Assembly (NCBI RefSeq): GCF_901000735.1
Contig: NC_081550.1
Location: 2,376,669 to 2,440,668, forward strand
Length of the DNA stretch: 64,000 nucleotides
Source of the DNA: Corylus avellana
Lineage: Eukaryota > Streptophyta > Magnoliopsida > Fagales > Betulaceae
Direction: 5' to 3'
The notes under the pieces were generated by a model. The model made no database searches and was not told the origin of the DNA. It saw only the letters and a program-made list of their open reading frames with translations. This document shows positions 35,767-52,660 of this stretch, in pieces. A program made the translations under genes and the position numbers. How positions within the stretch are numbered: position 1 is the first letter of the stretch; each line of letters starts with the position of its first letter.

Positions 35767-36061
35767 AGCACATATATACATAATCTGTATGCATGGGATA
35801 AATCCTGTTAAACATTTTCCTTTCCAGTTACAATTCATATTAAAATAAAATAAAATTTTCCATTTCCAAACGCCTAATTGGTATCACACTGTGCGTAGAT
35901 GAAACCCTAGATCAGATGGATAGAGAGAGAGAGCGACAGAGAAAGAGAGAGAGAAAGCAAACCCTAGGAGGAGTATCGGAGTTGGGATCTCTGGCGCCAT
36001 TTTGTACGGCTGCTGAAGATCTTCGTACCCTCTTCTTCTCTGCGCCTCCCGATTTCTTCAT
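31034..36061 (-). CDS. SEC62: Sec62, ER protein translocation subunit
   Basis: Five exons read on the minus strand: 36061-35963, 35068-34754, 33909-33708, 31612-31384 and 31280-31034, giving 363 aa. All junctions keep frame and use GT-AG; the first donor is a weak GTTTGC. The cytosolic N-terminus (MKKSGGAEKKRV, then KKDVFQLFAEKVRDHK) leads to two adjacent membrane segments at about residues 163-182 and 187-206. A further hydrophobic segment, FYAMVAVLVILVL, lies near residue 255. The C-terminus is acidic and hydrophilic. Sec62 works with Sec63 and the Sec61 channel in post-translational import into the ER, and plant Sec62 is also linked to ER-phagy. Sequence and length closely fit the single Arabidopsis Sec62 as I recall it. 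Intron 3 (31613-33707) holds a Stowaway-like MITE and microsatellites. Confidence 0.94.
32462..32507. repeat. 22-23-bp tandem duplication in Sec62 intron
   Basis: The unit AATAAATGCCTTCATTCAAA plus two more bases appears twice in tandem within the 2.1-kb Sec62 intron. Confidence 0.85.
32687..32773. repeat. (GA)n compound microsatellite
   Basis: GA dinucleotide blocks are interrupted by three GGCAAAG or GGGCAAAG spacers, giving a higher-order repeat of about 30-40 bp within the Sec62 intron. Frames read across it on either strand are low-complexity artefacts. Confidence 0.9.
33267..33468. mobile_element. Stowaway-like MITE in Sec62 intron
   Basis: The left end reads ACTCCGTCCCAATTTATA, and the complement of the right end reads ACTCCATCTGTCTTAATTTA. 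CTCCGTCCC-type termini are typical of Stowaway (Tc1/mariner) MITEs, which insert at TA. A TA follows the right end, while the left flank has CA, so the duplication is not intact. The body is about 200 bp, AT-rich and non-coding. Confidence 0.65.
35738..35765. repeat. (TA)n microsatellite in first Sec62 intron
   Basis: A run of about 13 TA units lies in the intron between the first and second coding exons. Confidence 0.9.
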
Positions 36062-37002
36062 TTCTCTCTTTCTCTCTGTTTTTTTTTCGGGGTCTCTGTT
36101 TATGTGTCTGTGCCGCGAAGTAAAGAGGCGTTACATTCGTTACAAATGGTTTCCTTTTGGGGTCTAAATTTAGTTGAAAAGGCAAGGGCTTGATGACCTT
36201 CCGTACTACATAATACATATTACTCTTTCTTTATTATTTTACATTTCTATAGTTATTGTAATTTTTAATTTTTTAATTTTTTTACAAAATAAAGTTGGTT
36301 GGGTTTGCCCCCATATCATATTTTTCTAATTTCTTTTTATTTTGAAGTAAGACACATCTTTAAAAAAAATCAATCAAATGTCATATTGACTAGATTCTCA
36401 ACTTTCATCGTATGATTGGGTTTATGTGTCCGTACCCATAAACCATCAAATTAATCTTTATTAAAAAATAAAAATTGATCGATATTGGCACATCATCTCA
36501 ATTATATAAAAAATAAAATGAGAATTAATTATTTAAAATTACTCATCATTTTAAGTTAATTTAGATGACAATATAAGGTCAATTATGGGTGGACAAAAAA
36601 TAAAAGAAAAAGTTCACGTACCGCTCAAATTAACACCTAACTTGCAATATTCTCTTAATCTAAAAAATATATATCTTTTAATTTTAGTTACTTACTTTTT
36701 AAAATACCTGCTTCATTTACCAAATATTTGTATTTCGATATTTGGATTGGAATTCTCAGTAATTTACTTTTTAAATTACTAAATAATATCCACAATAAAT
36801 ATGAAAGAGCCTGTAACTTGGGCAAGTAAATTCATTCATAAATACTATGGAATTTACCAGTAATCAGAAAATTGATGGATCTCTATACCCATTACCCCAT
36901 ATCCACCGTTCGTACAATAAAGACAGACAAAGGCCTGAATGTGCCTGCAAGTTTTATCGTTAAACTGTTGGAAGTGGCTGTGGTTTCATTTCCCACATTC
37001 AA
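36062..37002. promoter_or_regulatory. Shared divergent promoter region
   Basis: Sec62 (leftwards) and the plastid-type gene (rightwards) start 940 bp apart, head to head, so this segment must contain both promoters. The Sec62 side begins with pyrimidine-rich leader sequence (seen as TTTCTCTCTTTCTCTC just above its start). The middle is strongly AT-rich. No shared motif stood out. Confidence 0.5.
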
Positions 37003-38993
37003 ATGCTTTCTTTGCGAAGCCTCTCATTTCTCAATAAGCCACCAGTATCGCCGCCACCAACATCTTTCTCCAGTAAAACTAATGCACTCACAATATCTCA
37101 ATCGCTAGTACATACTGATGATGCTTCTAGGAAAACAAGAGCAAAAAAACCATCTTCTTTTCTATCTTGTGTTGTTCATGCAACGGAGAAGGATTCACAT
37201 AAGTTTGATGTAGACCCAGATAAGGCCAGAGAAGCCCTTCAAGAGCTTGACCAGCAGCTCCAATCCCTCGCCCAGAAACAAATCAGCACTCCAAAGAAAA
37301 GGGGTATTCCCTCCATCTCGCTCTCTCTCTCTCTCTCTCTCATTGTCTTTTTTTGTTCCTACTTTCTTGGTTTTGGTGCAAATGATGTGACTTTGATGAG
37401 ATGTATGCGTTGAAATCACTTTTTCTGTTCTGGGATACATTTGCAACTTTTGCTTTTGGTGAGAAATATGTGGGCTGAGTTGGAAGCCCTTAATAGGAAG
37501 AGTAAGAGGAAGATATCATGACTTTGAGCTGCAATTGATTCCTATCAAATATCAGCTAGCATGTTTCAGACTAGTTCCATTCATGGGTTATTGGTCTACA
37601 TTTGGCTGCTTGAAATTTCAAAACTTTTAATTGTTCTATCCAACATTTATCAAATTTCTTCAAAATCACCCGAATGTGCATCAAAAGAAGATAGTTAAGC
37701 CGGAAAAAATTTGTGCTTTTTTCCACAAAGCCGTCCATTTCTGGCAAATTTATCCTTAAGACCACCATATGGAGATTTTATAGACCATGGTTCCTCATAT
37801 TTTGCATTATTCTGTTGTAGAAGAAGAAGAAAAAAAAAAAAAAAAAAGCAGATTTTTATCTGGGTTTTATGCACAAAAATTGTTAATTGGATTTTACTTG
37901 GACGCCTCTAGAAATAGAAAGTAATTGCAGTTCAAGGTGACTAAGAAAACACCTTGGGACATTAATCTAGTGTTTAATCTAGTCATGACTGGCTAGATTA
38001 TAGACTACTAACAAAGCTTAAAGGACATCTATAGTTCCTTAGTACTACTAACTGATTTTTTACCTCAGTGGGTAGTACCCAATTTTAGGAGTGACAAGTG
38101 TTAGAGATGATAGCTCATATTCTGAACGGAGAAGTAACACCAGCCTTTATTATAAAGGTCTCACAGCGGAGCGTAAGTGAAAACTAGCATATCCATGGTA
38201 AGGGTGTGTTTGAAATTTCAATGTACTGGGTTAGGGTTTTACATGGACTGGTTATAAGTTGTCACTTTATTCTTTTTGACATGGTGAAAATGTAGCCGCT
38301 TGCTTTTGTAGACCTAGGCACACTATTGAACTATGTAAATTCTCTGTGTATCGTTTTCTCTTCCTGCTTTTCACTAAGTCACATAATTTCAACAATCCTA
38401 ACAATAGGTACAGAGGGCATGTTGTTTATACTGCATAATTGTTATAGGGGCTTTAGAATTGTAACCAAATGTCCAAATTGCTTTTCCTTGACATGAAAGT
38501 TATATAAACGGTTTTTAATTTGGAGCAGGGTGAATAATTTGTGAAATTAGCCCACAAAAGAGTATTATCTTCAATTACCAAGGAAAGTATTTTATACTTG
38601 TAGATTTGGATAGAAATTCATGTGTAGCTGCTAACATTGGTCCTTGGAGATTTTTATTCTGGGCAATTAAATTGGACTAAGAGGCAAAATGAGATGCTTG
38701 ATTTTCCATTTCATAGGGTCTGGGGATTGGAATTAGATCTTCATGTGACATCTCTTACTTGGTTCTGTTTTTAACATGTTGCAGCTTCAGATGTAGATCT
38801 TACGAAAGATCGAATGACTGAAGAAGAATTTTCGGAGTCCTTTCTAAAATATTCAGTAGTTGCTCTGGTACTCTTCAGCATTTTCTACAATATACTTTTT
38901 GAAACTGTAATAAAACCAGCCATAGATGTTCCACTACCAGTTCCAGCTACTACTGCAGTAACAGAAGCTTCCCAAGACCAAACAAGTAACTAA
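37003..38993 (+). CDS. Unnamed plastid-type protein with one membrane span
   Basis: Two exons, 37003-37303 and 38785-38993, join in frame (AGG G|CT) to give 169 aa. The N-terminus (about residues 1-60) is rich in Ser, Thr and basic residues with almost no acidic ones before residue 39, like a chloroplast transit peptide. A charged helix follows (VDPDKAREALQELDQQLQSL, about 72-91), which may form a coiled coil. After the splice, a linker with MTEEEFSESF leads to one hydrophobic segment, YSVVALVLFSIFYNILF, and a Pro/Thr-rich tail. The protein looks like a conserved plant protein of the plastid membrane, but I do not recognise the family and give no function. The intron is 1.48 kb, with a (CT)n run just inside the donor. 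Confidence 0.75.
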
Positions 38994-41334
38994 AAACATC
39001 ATTGGCGGTAGCTAGTCTTGCATCAGCTTCCACTTGAATTCAGTACCAGAGGTTTCCATTCAGCCATGCAGTTTTGATTTCCAGGAAGCAACTCTCAGAA
39101 GCAAGCTTTTGTTGATTTGCTGGAGGTACTTAAACTTCAGCAAGAGTTAGGCTCCGTTTGGAGTGCGCTTTTTGTTTTTTGTTTGAAAAATTGTTCTGAT
39201 GTGACATTAAAGATAATAGTAATTTTTGCATATTTTATGTTTTAGGTTGTTTATTAATATTTTTATTTTGAAAATAGAAAGCAACAAACAATGATTAAGC
39301 GATTGTAAGAATTATGGTGTATATAAAATTTTAAACTCATATGAGCTTTAATTAAGGATCGATGAGGTATAGTTGGCTTGATTATCAGGGCCTTTACTAC
39401 TGCATGAATTGTTGGAGGCAATGAAATAGCTTTATTCAACTAAAACAGGACTTAGCTGCTTAGGATTAAAAAAACATGTGTGGCTTGCTTTCACTGTGGC
39501 TTGCATCATCATTGTCCTCAGAAAACATGTGTGCATGGCTTGCTTCAAGACCAAAAAACATAATACCTTTTTTTTTTCTGTAAGTTAAAAAACATATTCT
39601 TGACTAGACCAAAAAACATGTACTTGATTTGATGTACACCTTAATAAACACTGTATATTGTTGGGGGTCTTCGCTTGCAGTTTTCATATTACCTTTATAA
39701 CACTACATATACGACATACACCATTCTGTTGATATGGTTGTTCAATATGCACGGCAGATTGGCATTGCTTGGAACACAAATCATTTTTGTTCAACTTGGC
39801 AACTTGCAGATTTCCTGTATAATAGTCATAATTGTCGCTTTACTCTCCAATCCAAAATCCAGTTTGTGTTTCTCTCAATGTGGTCTCTCCTTTTTGCAAC
39901 CCAGGTCTCTAGATAGATTGGCAATTGGAGCCTTTCATCACTGAGGCTCGACAGTTTCTAAATTTTAGTCCTTCTTGGTCTTCTTAAAACGTTTATTGTA
40001 GTGTGACGTTAACCATAGTAACAACTGTCTACTAGAAGTCGCACACATAAAGGGCTTAGACAGTAAAAATTACTGGCGTTCCCTCAAGTTTGATTTAACC
40101 ATAACTTAATCCAATTTCATCAAAACATTAATAAAACTCAAAGCAACTAACACTAATAAGGCTAAAAATTCTCATTTTAATAGTTGAACTCTCATCTTAA
40201 TGCATGTTCAACCACTCTCCTCGGAAGCCCTTATCAGTGGATGTAATCCTCCTTAAATGCTCTGTTTTATTTTTCCCTGTTTCTTGTTTGAAACCACCCT
40301 GTCGTCAACCTGTATGTGCTCGCAGGCAACGTTTTTTCTGTGAGGCAATTGCTGTGCGTGTTGCCGTGTCATGTTGTGATGCGCTTGTCGCCCACCGACC
40401 TGCTAGCATATGGCAACTTAGTCAGTTAGTCTTGACTCTTGAGCATGTTTGTATTAAATGAAGTTTGGTGAAGTCATTTCTCATAGGAGGAGAAAACTAC
40501 AATGAAAAACTAATTGTTAATCCATCTTCCTACGCAACCATGATTTTTATATTTGATGGCGTGTGAGATGTGTCAATGGGTGGCCACATCTCCATCTGTC
40601 TTGTTACAAGGCTCACGGATTGAATAGGGCTTCTTTTATAAAGGATTCATCATTGTGCTCATCATATTTCTTGAATTTATGTTTGAATTTCAATCTTTGA
40701 GTCAATACTTTTGATTTAAATCTCACGCAATAAAACTGTCCTATTACAATGTAATATCAATGGCTTTGTGCACGAGGCCGCCGCTAAATAAGTGCATTTT
40801 CATCAAGTTCTTCATATTTAATATTTCTCTAAATTTTTAGCAAAATTCACAAAATGATTATTTATCGAACTCTTTATTTAGAGTTAAATTTAATATTTGC
40901 TTTAACTATTTTCCAAAATTTTAAAAAAGCCAAGAGCAAAAGTTACTTATTTTTTAATATTATTTTGGTTGTTGGGTACCATTTTGGTAAATTTCTAACA
41001 TGAAATCAAAGTAAGTGAGGTTTATGACAATTACATTTATTAATAAAAAAATAATATTTGATTAAAGTAAATAAATATTTAGAGAGTTTGATATTTAATA
41101 GTTTTAAAAAAAAAATATTTTTAAAGTTAAATTTAGAAAAATTTTAAATAACTCGATGAATGCTTTAAGATAAGCTCATTACATGAAATCCCAGTCTCAA
41201 TCATTGGAGTGTAGGACAGCTAATGATTGTTTCCTTTTTAACCACAAATATTTATTGAAAGGAATGGATAAGCTCTTGCATGAATTGATATTTAATAAAT
41301 TTACTTATCAAATTTTTTAATTTTTCATCATTAA
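38994..41334. other. Intergenic DNA with MITE fragments
   Basis: The 3' UTR of the plastid-type gene probably covers the first few hundred bases. A fragment with GGCTCCGTTTGGAGTGC near 39150 looks like one end of another MITE family. Short frames at 39675-39944 and 40204-40461 have no family signature. From about 40800 the DNA becomes very AT-rich. Confidence 0.4.
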
Positions 41335-41343
41335 TTAAGATAT

Positions 41344-41514
41344 GAGAAATGTTAGGTGTTCTTATAGTATTCTATTGGTATTCTCTCAATTGTGATGTGA
41401 CTTTTAAAATTACCAATAAATTAAAAGTCAATAATAATAATATCAAATTAAACGGTGATTTTAAAAGTCACATCACAGTTGGAAGAACACTAAAAAAACA
41501 CTTTAACATTTTTC
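41344..41514. mobile_element. Mutator-type MITE with 9-bp TSD
   Basis: A perfect 9-bp direct repeat, TTAAGATAT, flanks the 171-bp element at 41335-41343 and 41515-41523. The left end is GAGAAATGTTAGGTGTTC, and the complement of the right end is GAAAAATGTTAAAGTGTT. The arms continue to pair inwards through TGTGATGTGACTTTTAAAAT and its complement, so the whole element can fold back. The 9-bp duplication and the small size point to a Mutator-superfamily MITE. Its relative at 59176-59356 has the same kind of terminus. Confidence 0.85.
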
Positions 41515-41849
41515 TTAAGATATTGCCAGTAATTTTTAAAAAGGTATAGTAAAAAAAGTAGTAGAATAGTACTCAAGCTTTTGTAATTAGATTTGTACAT
41601 CACTATCACTAGATCTTTCAAATCAAGACTATGATTTTGGTTTTTTCCTCTACCATAAAGCAATATCGCATGTAACATATAATGAAAGGAAAGTGATTTC
41701 TTGTACCTTAAATAGAAAAGTCAGTTACAAATGAATGAATTAAATATAACATAAGGCGAATCAAGTAAGCCCCACAAATGAAAAAAATAAAAATAAAAAT
41801 AAAAAATGTCAAAGGCAAAATCAAAGTAAATACAATATACTTAGTGCTC

Positions 41850-42700
41850 GTTTGGGAGTGTGATTTCAATAAGTGATTTTAAAAATTAAATCTTTTAAAA
41901 TTGCGTTTTTGAAATTGCTATTTTTTAAAATTGAACAGTTATTTAGTAAAACAAGGTAAGGAGTACTTTTTTATTAATTGAGTGTTTGGACAACATTAAC
42001 ATATAATTGTGATTTAATGGCCAAATAGGTAAATATTGTGCCAAATAGCTATTTGAATTCAAGCACCCCAAAAAGAAAATCATTAAGCAAAAGCATTTTA
42101 TGCCATTTTAAAAGCTTGCAATACTAATTAGTACCAAGCATTCTGGAATTAGTTTTTATTATTAGCCAAAATCATTTCAGAAGTTACAAAAAAAAAATCA
42201 TTTCAGAAATGATCTAGAAATTATTGTCTTAAAAGTCAAATGTTTCTAGAAAACAAAATTGTACATTATCCTCCTTTCCTAGGCTCTACTGCTCTAGGCT
42301 GTTGAAAAAAAGCAACAGCTTAACTTATATATATATATATATAAAATATGTATTATTTTATAAAATTATAAGAAAGCAAAGCAAAAAATTATTTGTTTAA
42401 ATTTAAGAATATTGTGTGTTTGTAGATATTTTTGTTTAAAAAACAAAAAAAAAAAAGAGAAGAAAAAAAAACGTGCTATCAAACAAAGCCAAGGAGGTTT
42501 GGTTGTATAATTTTGGAACTGAAAACCCGAAAAAGAAAAAAAGAAAAAAAAAAAAAGGGACTGCTGGAGAAAGGTTTCTTCTGTCTGTCTCATTTGATTG
42601 TTGAATCTAAGCGACAAGAAAAAGAAAAAAGAAAAATTAGAAGAGAGAGAGAGAGAGAGAGGGGGAGGCTTTAGAGAGAGAAAGTGTGAGCCAAAAAAGA
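41850..42700. other. MITE fragment and CPK promoter
   Basis: Near 41860 a GCTCGTTTGGGAGTGTGATT end resembles a hAT or PIF-type MITE terminus, but the partner end was not found. There is a (TA)n run near 42329-42343 and A-rich DNA at 42440-42560. From about 42640 a (GA)n run and pyrimidine-rich DNA mark the approach to the CPK transcription start. Confidence 0.4.
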
Positions 42701-42988
42701 CAGCTTTGACTCTCTCTCATATTCATTCACACTAAGAGAAACTGATCTTTTCATATTCACATTCTGCTCTTTTCCAAACCCTTCATTTCTTCTCCTCCCC
42801 ATTATTAAGTCAAGCTCTTGGCCTTCATATCTCAAATCTCATCTGGGTTTTCCTCAATATTCATTCTCAGTCACCTAAAATTCCCAAGATTTCTTGGTGA
42901 GTTTTGAGTTTTTAACATTTTGGCCTAAAATATCTTCTGGACCTGTGGATTCTTTGAAATAAAAATACTCTCTTGCTCTATTTTCCAG

Positions 42989-43250
42989 GTATATATTTTT
43001 TTATAATTATTGTTGGCTAATTGCAGTAACTTCCATAAATTTTGGGGATTTATTGCAAAATTTGATATTTTTTTAATTATGTGGGTGTCTTAGAAAAATC
43101 AAAGATTCATGGGTTTTCTCGTAAATTTGAAAAGAGAATTTCCCAAATCTTTGGAGACTTTACGTTCGGCTGAAAATGGAGCTGAATTGTAAATTTGCCG
43201 TAGGATTGATTTAATATGATGTTCTGACTCTCTTGTACTTTCATGCTCAG
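42989..43250 (+). other. Intron in the CPK 5' leader
   Basis: A donor (CCAG|GTATAT) at 42989 and an acceptor (GCTCAG) ending at 43250 suggest a leader intron upstream of the start codon at 43340. It sits between pyrimidine-rich leader sequence and the short second leader exon. The inference comes from splice signals only. Confidence 0.45.
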
Positions 43251-43339
43251 ATTCTGATTTGTTTACCTTTATGCTTTATTGGGTCTTATTCAAATCTCAG
43301 AAAAAGGTTGAAGAACTTCAAAGTTGAGGCTTTGATCCA

Positions 43340-48330
<4,991 letters not shown>

Positions 48331-51300
48331 ACCAACAATTATTATAAAATAACTGGTGTTTGGGAAATGAAAATAATTCTTTCTTTTTCTTGGTTTAATG
48401 CAACCATTGTTATTTTTTCATTTTATTTCCTCATGAGACCTTCGAATAGGTAGAGATCAGGATGAGGGTCTTGATGTTTTCATCAAATAGCTATCTTTAG
48501 GATCTGTTGTTCTGTGGTAGTTGCCTGAGAAAGAAAAAAATTTTAGTCTTAGGGAGAATTTGGTCAAGTTGTTATCATGAAATATGTGGTTGTAAATATT
48601 ATGTCAATTGGCCCACAGGCCCTTTTCATTAGAGATGTGTTGTCTAATTGCTGTTTAAATGCTTCCATGTGCTGTTGTATGGAATCTGCCACGTGCAATT
48701 GTGTTTGGTGAAGTTCATTATCCATGTTTTTGCAACAGATGAATCTTTATGTTTAGCTGGATTTGCTTGATCTATTAACTAGATATTCGCATAAACAGCA
48801 TACATTACCCCCTTAATCTAGCTGTAGCTGTTGTTGTTTTTTTTTTTTTTTTTTTTTAAAGTATCCACACAAAAGATCCTCTGTTTTTTGGCATGACAAT
48901 CTAAATTGTTTTGATTTTAGTAATGCTATTTGCAAAGAGTATCTGAAAATAATACTGTCTTGAGTTTCTCTCTTAAAATAATGCACTATACATGATATTG
49001 ATGTCTTTTTTGGGGTAATTGTCACATGGATGTCATGTCATGTTGGTAAGGAAAAGGGAAAAAAGAAAGCAAATAATAGAAACAAATGCAATATCACAAT
49101 TTTATGTGATATTTAAAGTTGAATATATATAAAAGCAAATAAGGAAAAGGTTACATAAGGGGTCGTTCTCATTCTTGACTTTTGATTTTTTTTAGTTGGT
49201 AATTGGAATTTTAGTGATTGATGAAAGTAGATATGGCATTGGCCACAAACACAAGTTGGAAAATGTTATTCACAACACAATCTAAAGTTGCTGTACACCA
49301 ACATCCTACTTTCCCACCATAGAGAGCAAGATTAATTTCCAATGAGCTACTGGAATGCATAAAGGAGTAGATGAACAAGACTTCATTTTCTTGGATGTAG
49401 TGGAAGTGTACTTTTTAAAATTAAAAGACAGATGAGGATCACGTGTAATAAGGTTGTCCATTGTATTATGGCTCTCGTCTTATTTGGATAGGTGTTTAGG
49501 CAGTTCTGAGCCTACTTGTTCGGTTTGTCCGTACACCTATCCAAGCAAATGAAGCTCAGGTACTGTCTCACATGAGGTTGCCTATTGCACCGTACAATGA
49601 ATAGCCTCATTACACGGGATTTGAATTCAAAAAAGACATCAAAAATGCAACAATGACCTTGAAATCAAATACATTTGCAAGGCTTTAGTTTTGAAGAACA
49701 TCTTTCTTGAGAATTACCGGATTTTAGATATAAGTCCTAAAAAGGAATGCATCAAGTTTGAAACCTTGATGTTTTAATTTTATTTTTTTAAATACTGATA
49801 AATTGGAAATGCACCACTAGATCGCTTATGTAAAGCTGCTATCCTTGCAACCAGTTTTTTTTTTTTTTTTTGTCATACTTGTGGATTCCTGTTTTTATTT
49901 TTTATTTTAACAAACTTGCAAGCTGTTAAGAGCGAAAGGTTCAATGACTTTTAACGAAGTTCACTTATTGGGAAGAATTTTTTCTTAAAAGTTATGCATA
50001 TCAGTGCTTTTTTTCAAATATAGAATATTCATTTAAAATGCATTTCCTACTAATTATTACATATATTATAAGCGATACATAAAAGGATTGAGTGATCTCC
50101 TATAGTAATAAATTTAGCTTCGGTTCAATTCCAGTTGGAATTGAATCATGTCTTATAACACTTGTCTCAAGCCCTACGGGTCAAGCCGAATCCATAAATT
50201 ATAAGCTACAATTTACAAAACCTCGAACATTCCGCCGAAAAAAGATTTCTTGATATTTGCTTAGCAAATTTAGCCAATTTCACTTATTTCTTTATTGTCT
50301 AAAATGAATAGCTTCGTATTTGCCACGCAATGCCAGTCATTTCTGTTCTCGATCTCTCTCTCTCTCCCTGATAAGTATCATGTCTCTTTTCATCTTCCAT
50401 TGTTTGCCCTTTTAATTATATTACATCTCATTGTAAATATGTCTCCTATTCTCACCCAATTGCCTTTATTGAGCTTGAATTAATTAAAATCATTTCCATT
50501 ATTTGGTTGGATTTAATTGATATACCAATTGATTATGCTAAATTACTTGTTTCTATTTGCTCCAATCCATCACATGCCGACCTCCTTCATGTTGAATCTT
50601 TTTAGATCGTTTTTTGTTGTATGATTTATCAGTTGGATCTAATTAGACAACAATTTTTCTTAAGTTTATTGTTTTATATATCAGTAACTCTTTTTATATT
50701 TCATTTCCATGGAAGTTAAGGTTGATCTATTATTGTGATATATATGAGTCCTGGAAATCCCTGCATTGATTGTTTTCAGAAATTACCTTCTTTTGATTTT
50801 TGCACTTACTTTTCCTCCATTTCTATCTAGAACATCTTTGTTTGTCAAATCATTCTCTTTCTCATAATTGTTTTATGTTTTTAAAACAAAAATATTAATA
50901 AAAAACACAAAACACTCAAAACTATTAATTTTCACTTTTATATTATATCATAATAATTTATCAAACAAAAAATAGAAAGCACCATTCAAAATGCATTAAC
51001 AAACTGAGCCTCATTTTGTACTATTCTCATCAAAGACAACTGTAAATAATCATTAATTGGATAAATTCTTAACAAAAAAAAAAAAAAAAAAAAAATCAGA
51101 AATGCAGAAAAGTGAGAGTAAAAAGACTTCCAAGTTTTTTCAATTCCAGCCCAAAACCTTGAAAGTTCTTTCAACCATTTCAATTCCAGCCCAGTTTTGG
51201 GATTCAGATTCTCGACAATTTGCTACCAAAATTGCTAACAAACCGGACAACAAATGTGAGATAGTCTCTATAAGATTCACCTGCTTGCATAAAGTGTGGA

Positions 51301-52660
51301 TTGTCCGATACTTACTCGAACATGTGGGTCTCAAAAGGTCTATCTGTCATTTGCTACCCAAATTGAATTGTTAGCAATTCAGGTTAACAAATTGTTAGAA
51401 ATCTCTATCCTTCGTTTTGTGGAACTCAACTCTCACCATCTCTTTTTTTTTTTTTTTTTTTAATCAAATACCATGCAACATGAGTCATAGTAGATCCTTG
51501 CAATTGGCTGCTTAAATTACATGTGATTTGGTCATTACATATGAAGGGGGTTGAGAAGCCTATTTGTTTCAAGTAGGTAGGTTCTACACTCTTGGCTACC
51601 CGAAACAAATGGCCCCACAATCTCTTCCATGTGGAGTTATCCGAATTGCATGCAATTTGAGTAGCCTACCTGTAGACAATTTTGACGAAAAGACGCAACC
51701 TGGTCCGAAAATGCAAAATTATATATCATCAATTAGTGCAGTCTATGAGAAGGGACAAGTCAGCCATGAGAATGGTGGTGTAGATATAAACCACCGAAGA
51801 CCCACTAAAGCCAACTACTATGTGGAAGGTAATCATATGGTTACAAGCTTGTCATGTGGCAAATATCAATGGACCATCCCAAAACACCTCTCATATTAAA
51901 AGGGACACACTTCCAAAATCAGGTATTTTCTCCTCCTCCAACTCTTCTCATTCAATTTTTTTTAGAGTCATCTACTGCCTTAAGCATCGAGTGTCCAAGG
52001 GTGAACCTACCTCTTAAGTAGGTATTTATTTATTTACGTAAGTTCGGACTCCCTGTACAAAAAATCTTGGTCCCATCCCTACGAGTGTCTCCGTCCCTCG
52101 AGGACTGAGAATTTTCAAGTGACCTTATGCTTTCTTGCAAGAGTTCAATCCTTGGTTTGACCATGCAAAAATCTACATCAATAATATAATTACTTGCAGT
52201 GAGTTCAATTATCACACTCAATTGCAATTTGCCTCTCTCACAAGTTAGAATATGTATTATGGCATTGCTTTAATTTTGTATTTCAAGAGGGGTGGTGGCT
52301 TGTTACTCCGAGAGCGGTCAAAAGAAGAGCTGATCAACCCAATGGTAATGGTGGGAGATTTGGGTGGACTGCTGGAAAGAGAGAATTTTAAAATTTTATA
52401 TCATATGACAGAATTTGACTCCTTCATTTAAAATACCCAAATTATAGTTTTTGTTTGGATATAATTCCCATGAACTTGTCGCTAGCTATGGGTTTATCTG
52501 TTTGAGTAAGCTCGAAAAGTTGGATTCATATTTATTTTCTAAATTGTTATCATTGGAGAAGGGGTAAAATTCCTCAGTATTACATCCATCCCAATATCCA
52601 ACCTAATGCAGCCACGTGCACACGTCCAAGAATGTTTCCCGCCCATTCTGAAGCTGACAT
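48331..52660. other. CPK 3' UTR and gene-free spacer
   Basis: The CPK 3' UTR probably covers the first few hundred bases. The remainder is AT-rich with long homopolymers: T at about 48838-48857, 49857-49871 and 51444-51462, A at about 51073-51094. Short frames between 51057 and 52017 lack any family signature. Near 49470-49620 two stretches, GCTCTCGTCTTATTTGG and ACACCTATCCAAGCAAATG, with repeated CACCTATCC/GGATAGGTGT, form a weak inverted repeat. No gene can be supported. Confidence 0.45.

Noticed and set aside
50110..50170. tRNA-like B-box (GGTTCAATTCC)
   Set aside because: No cloverleaf or A-box at the right distance; no tRNA gene was found anywhere in the window.
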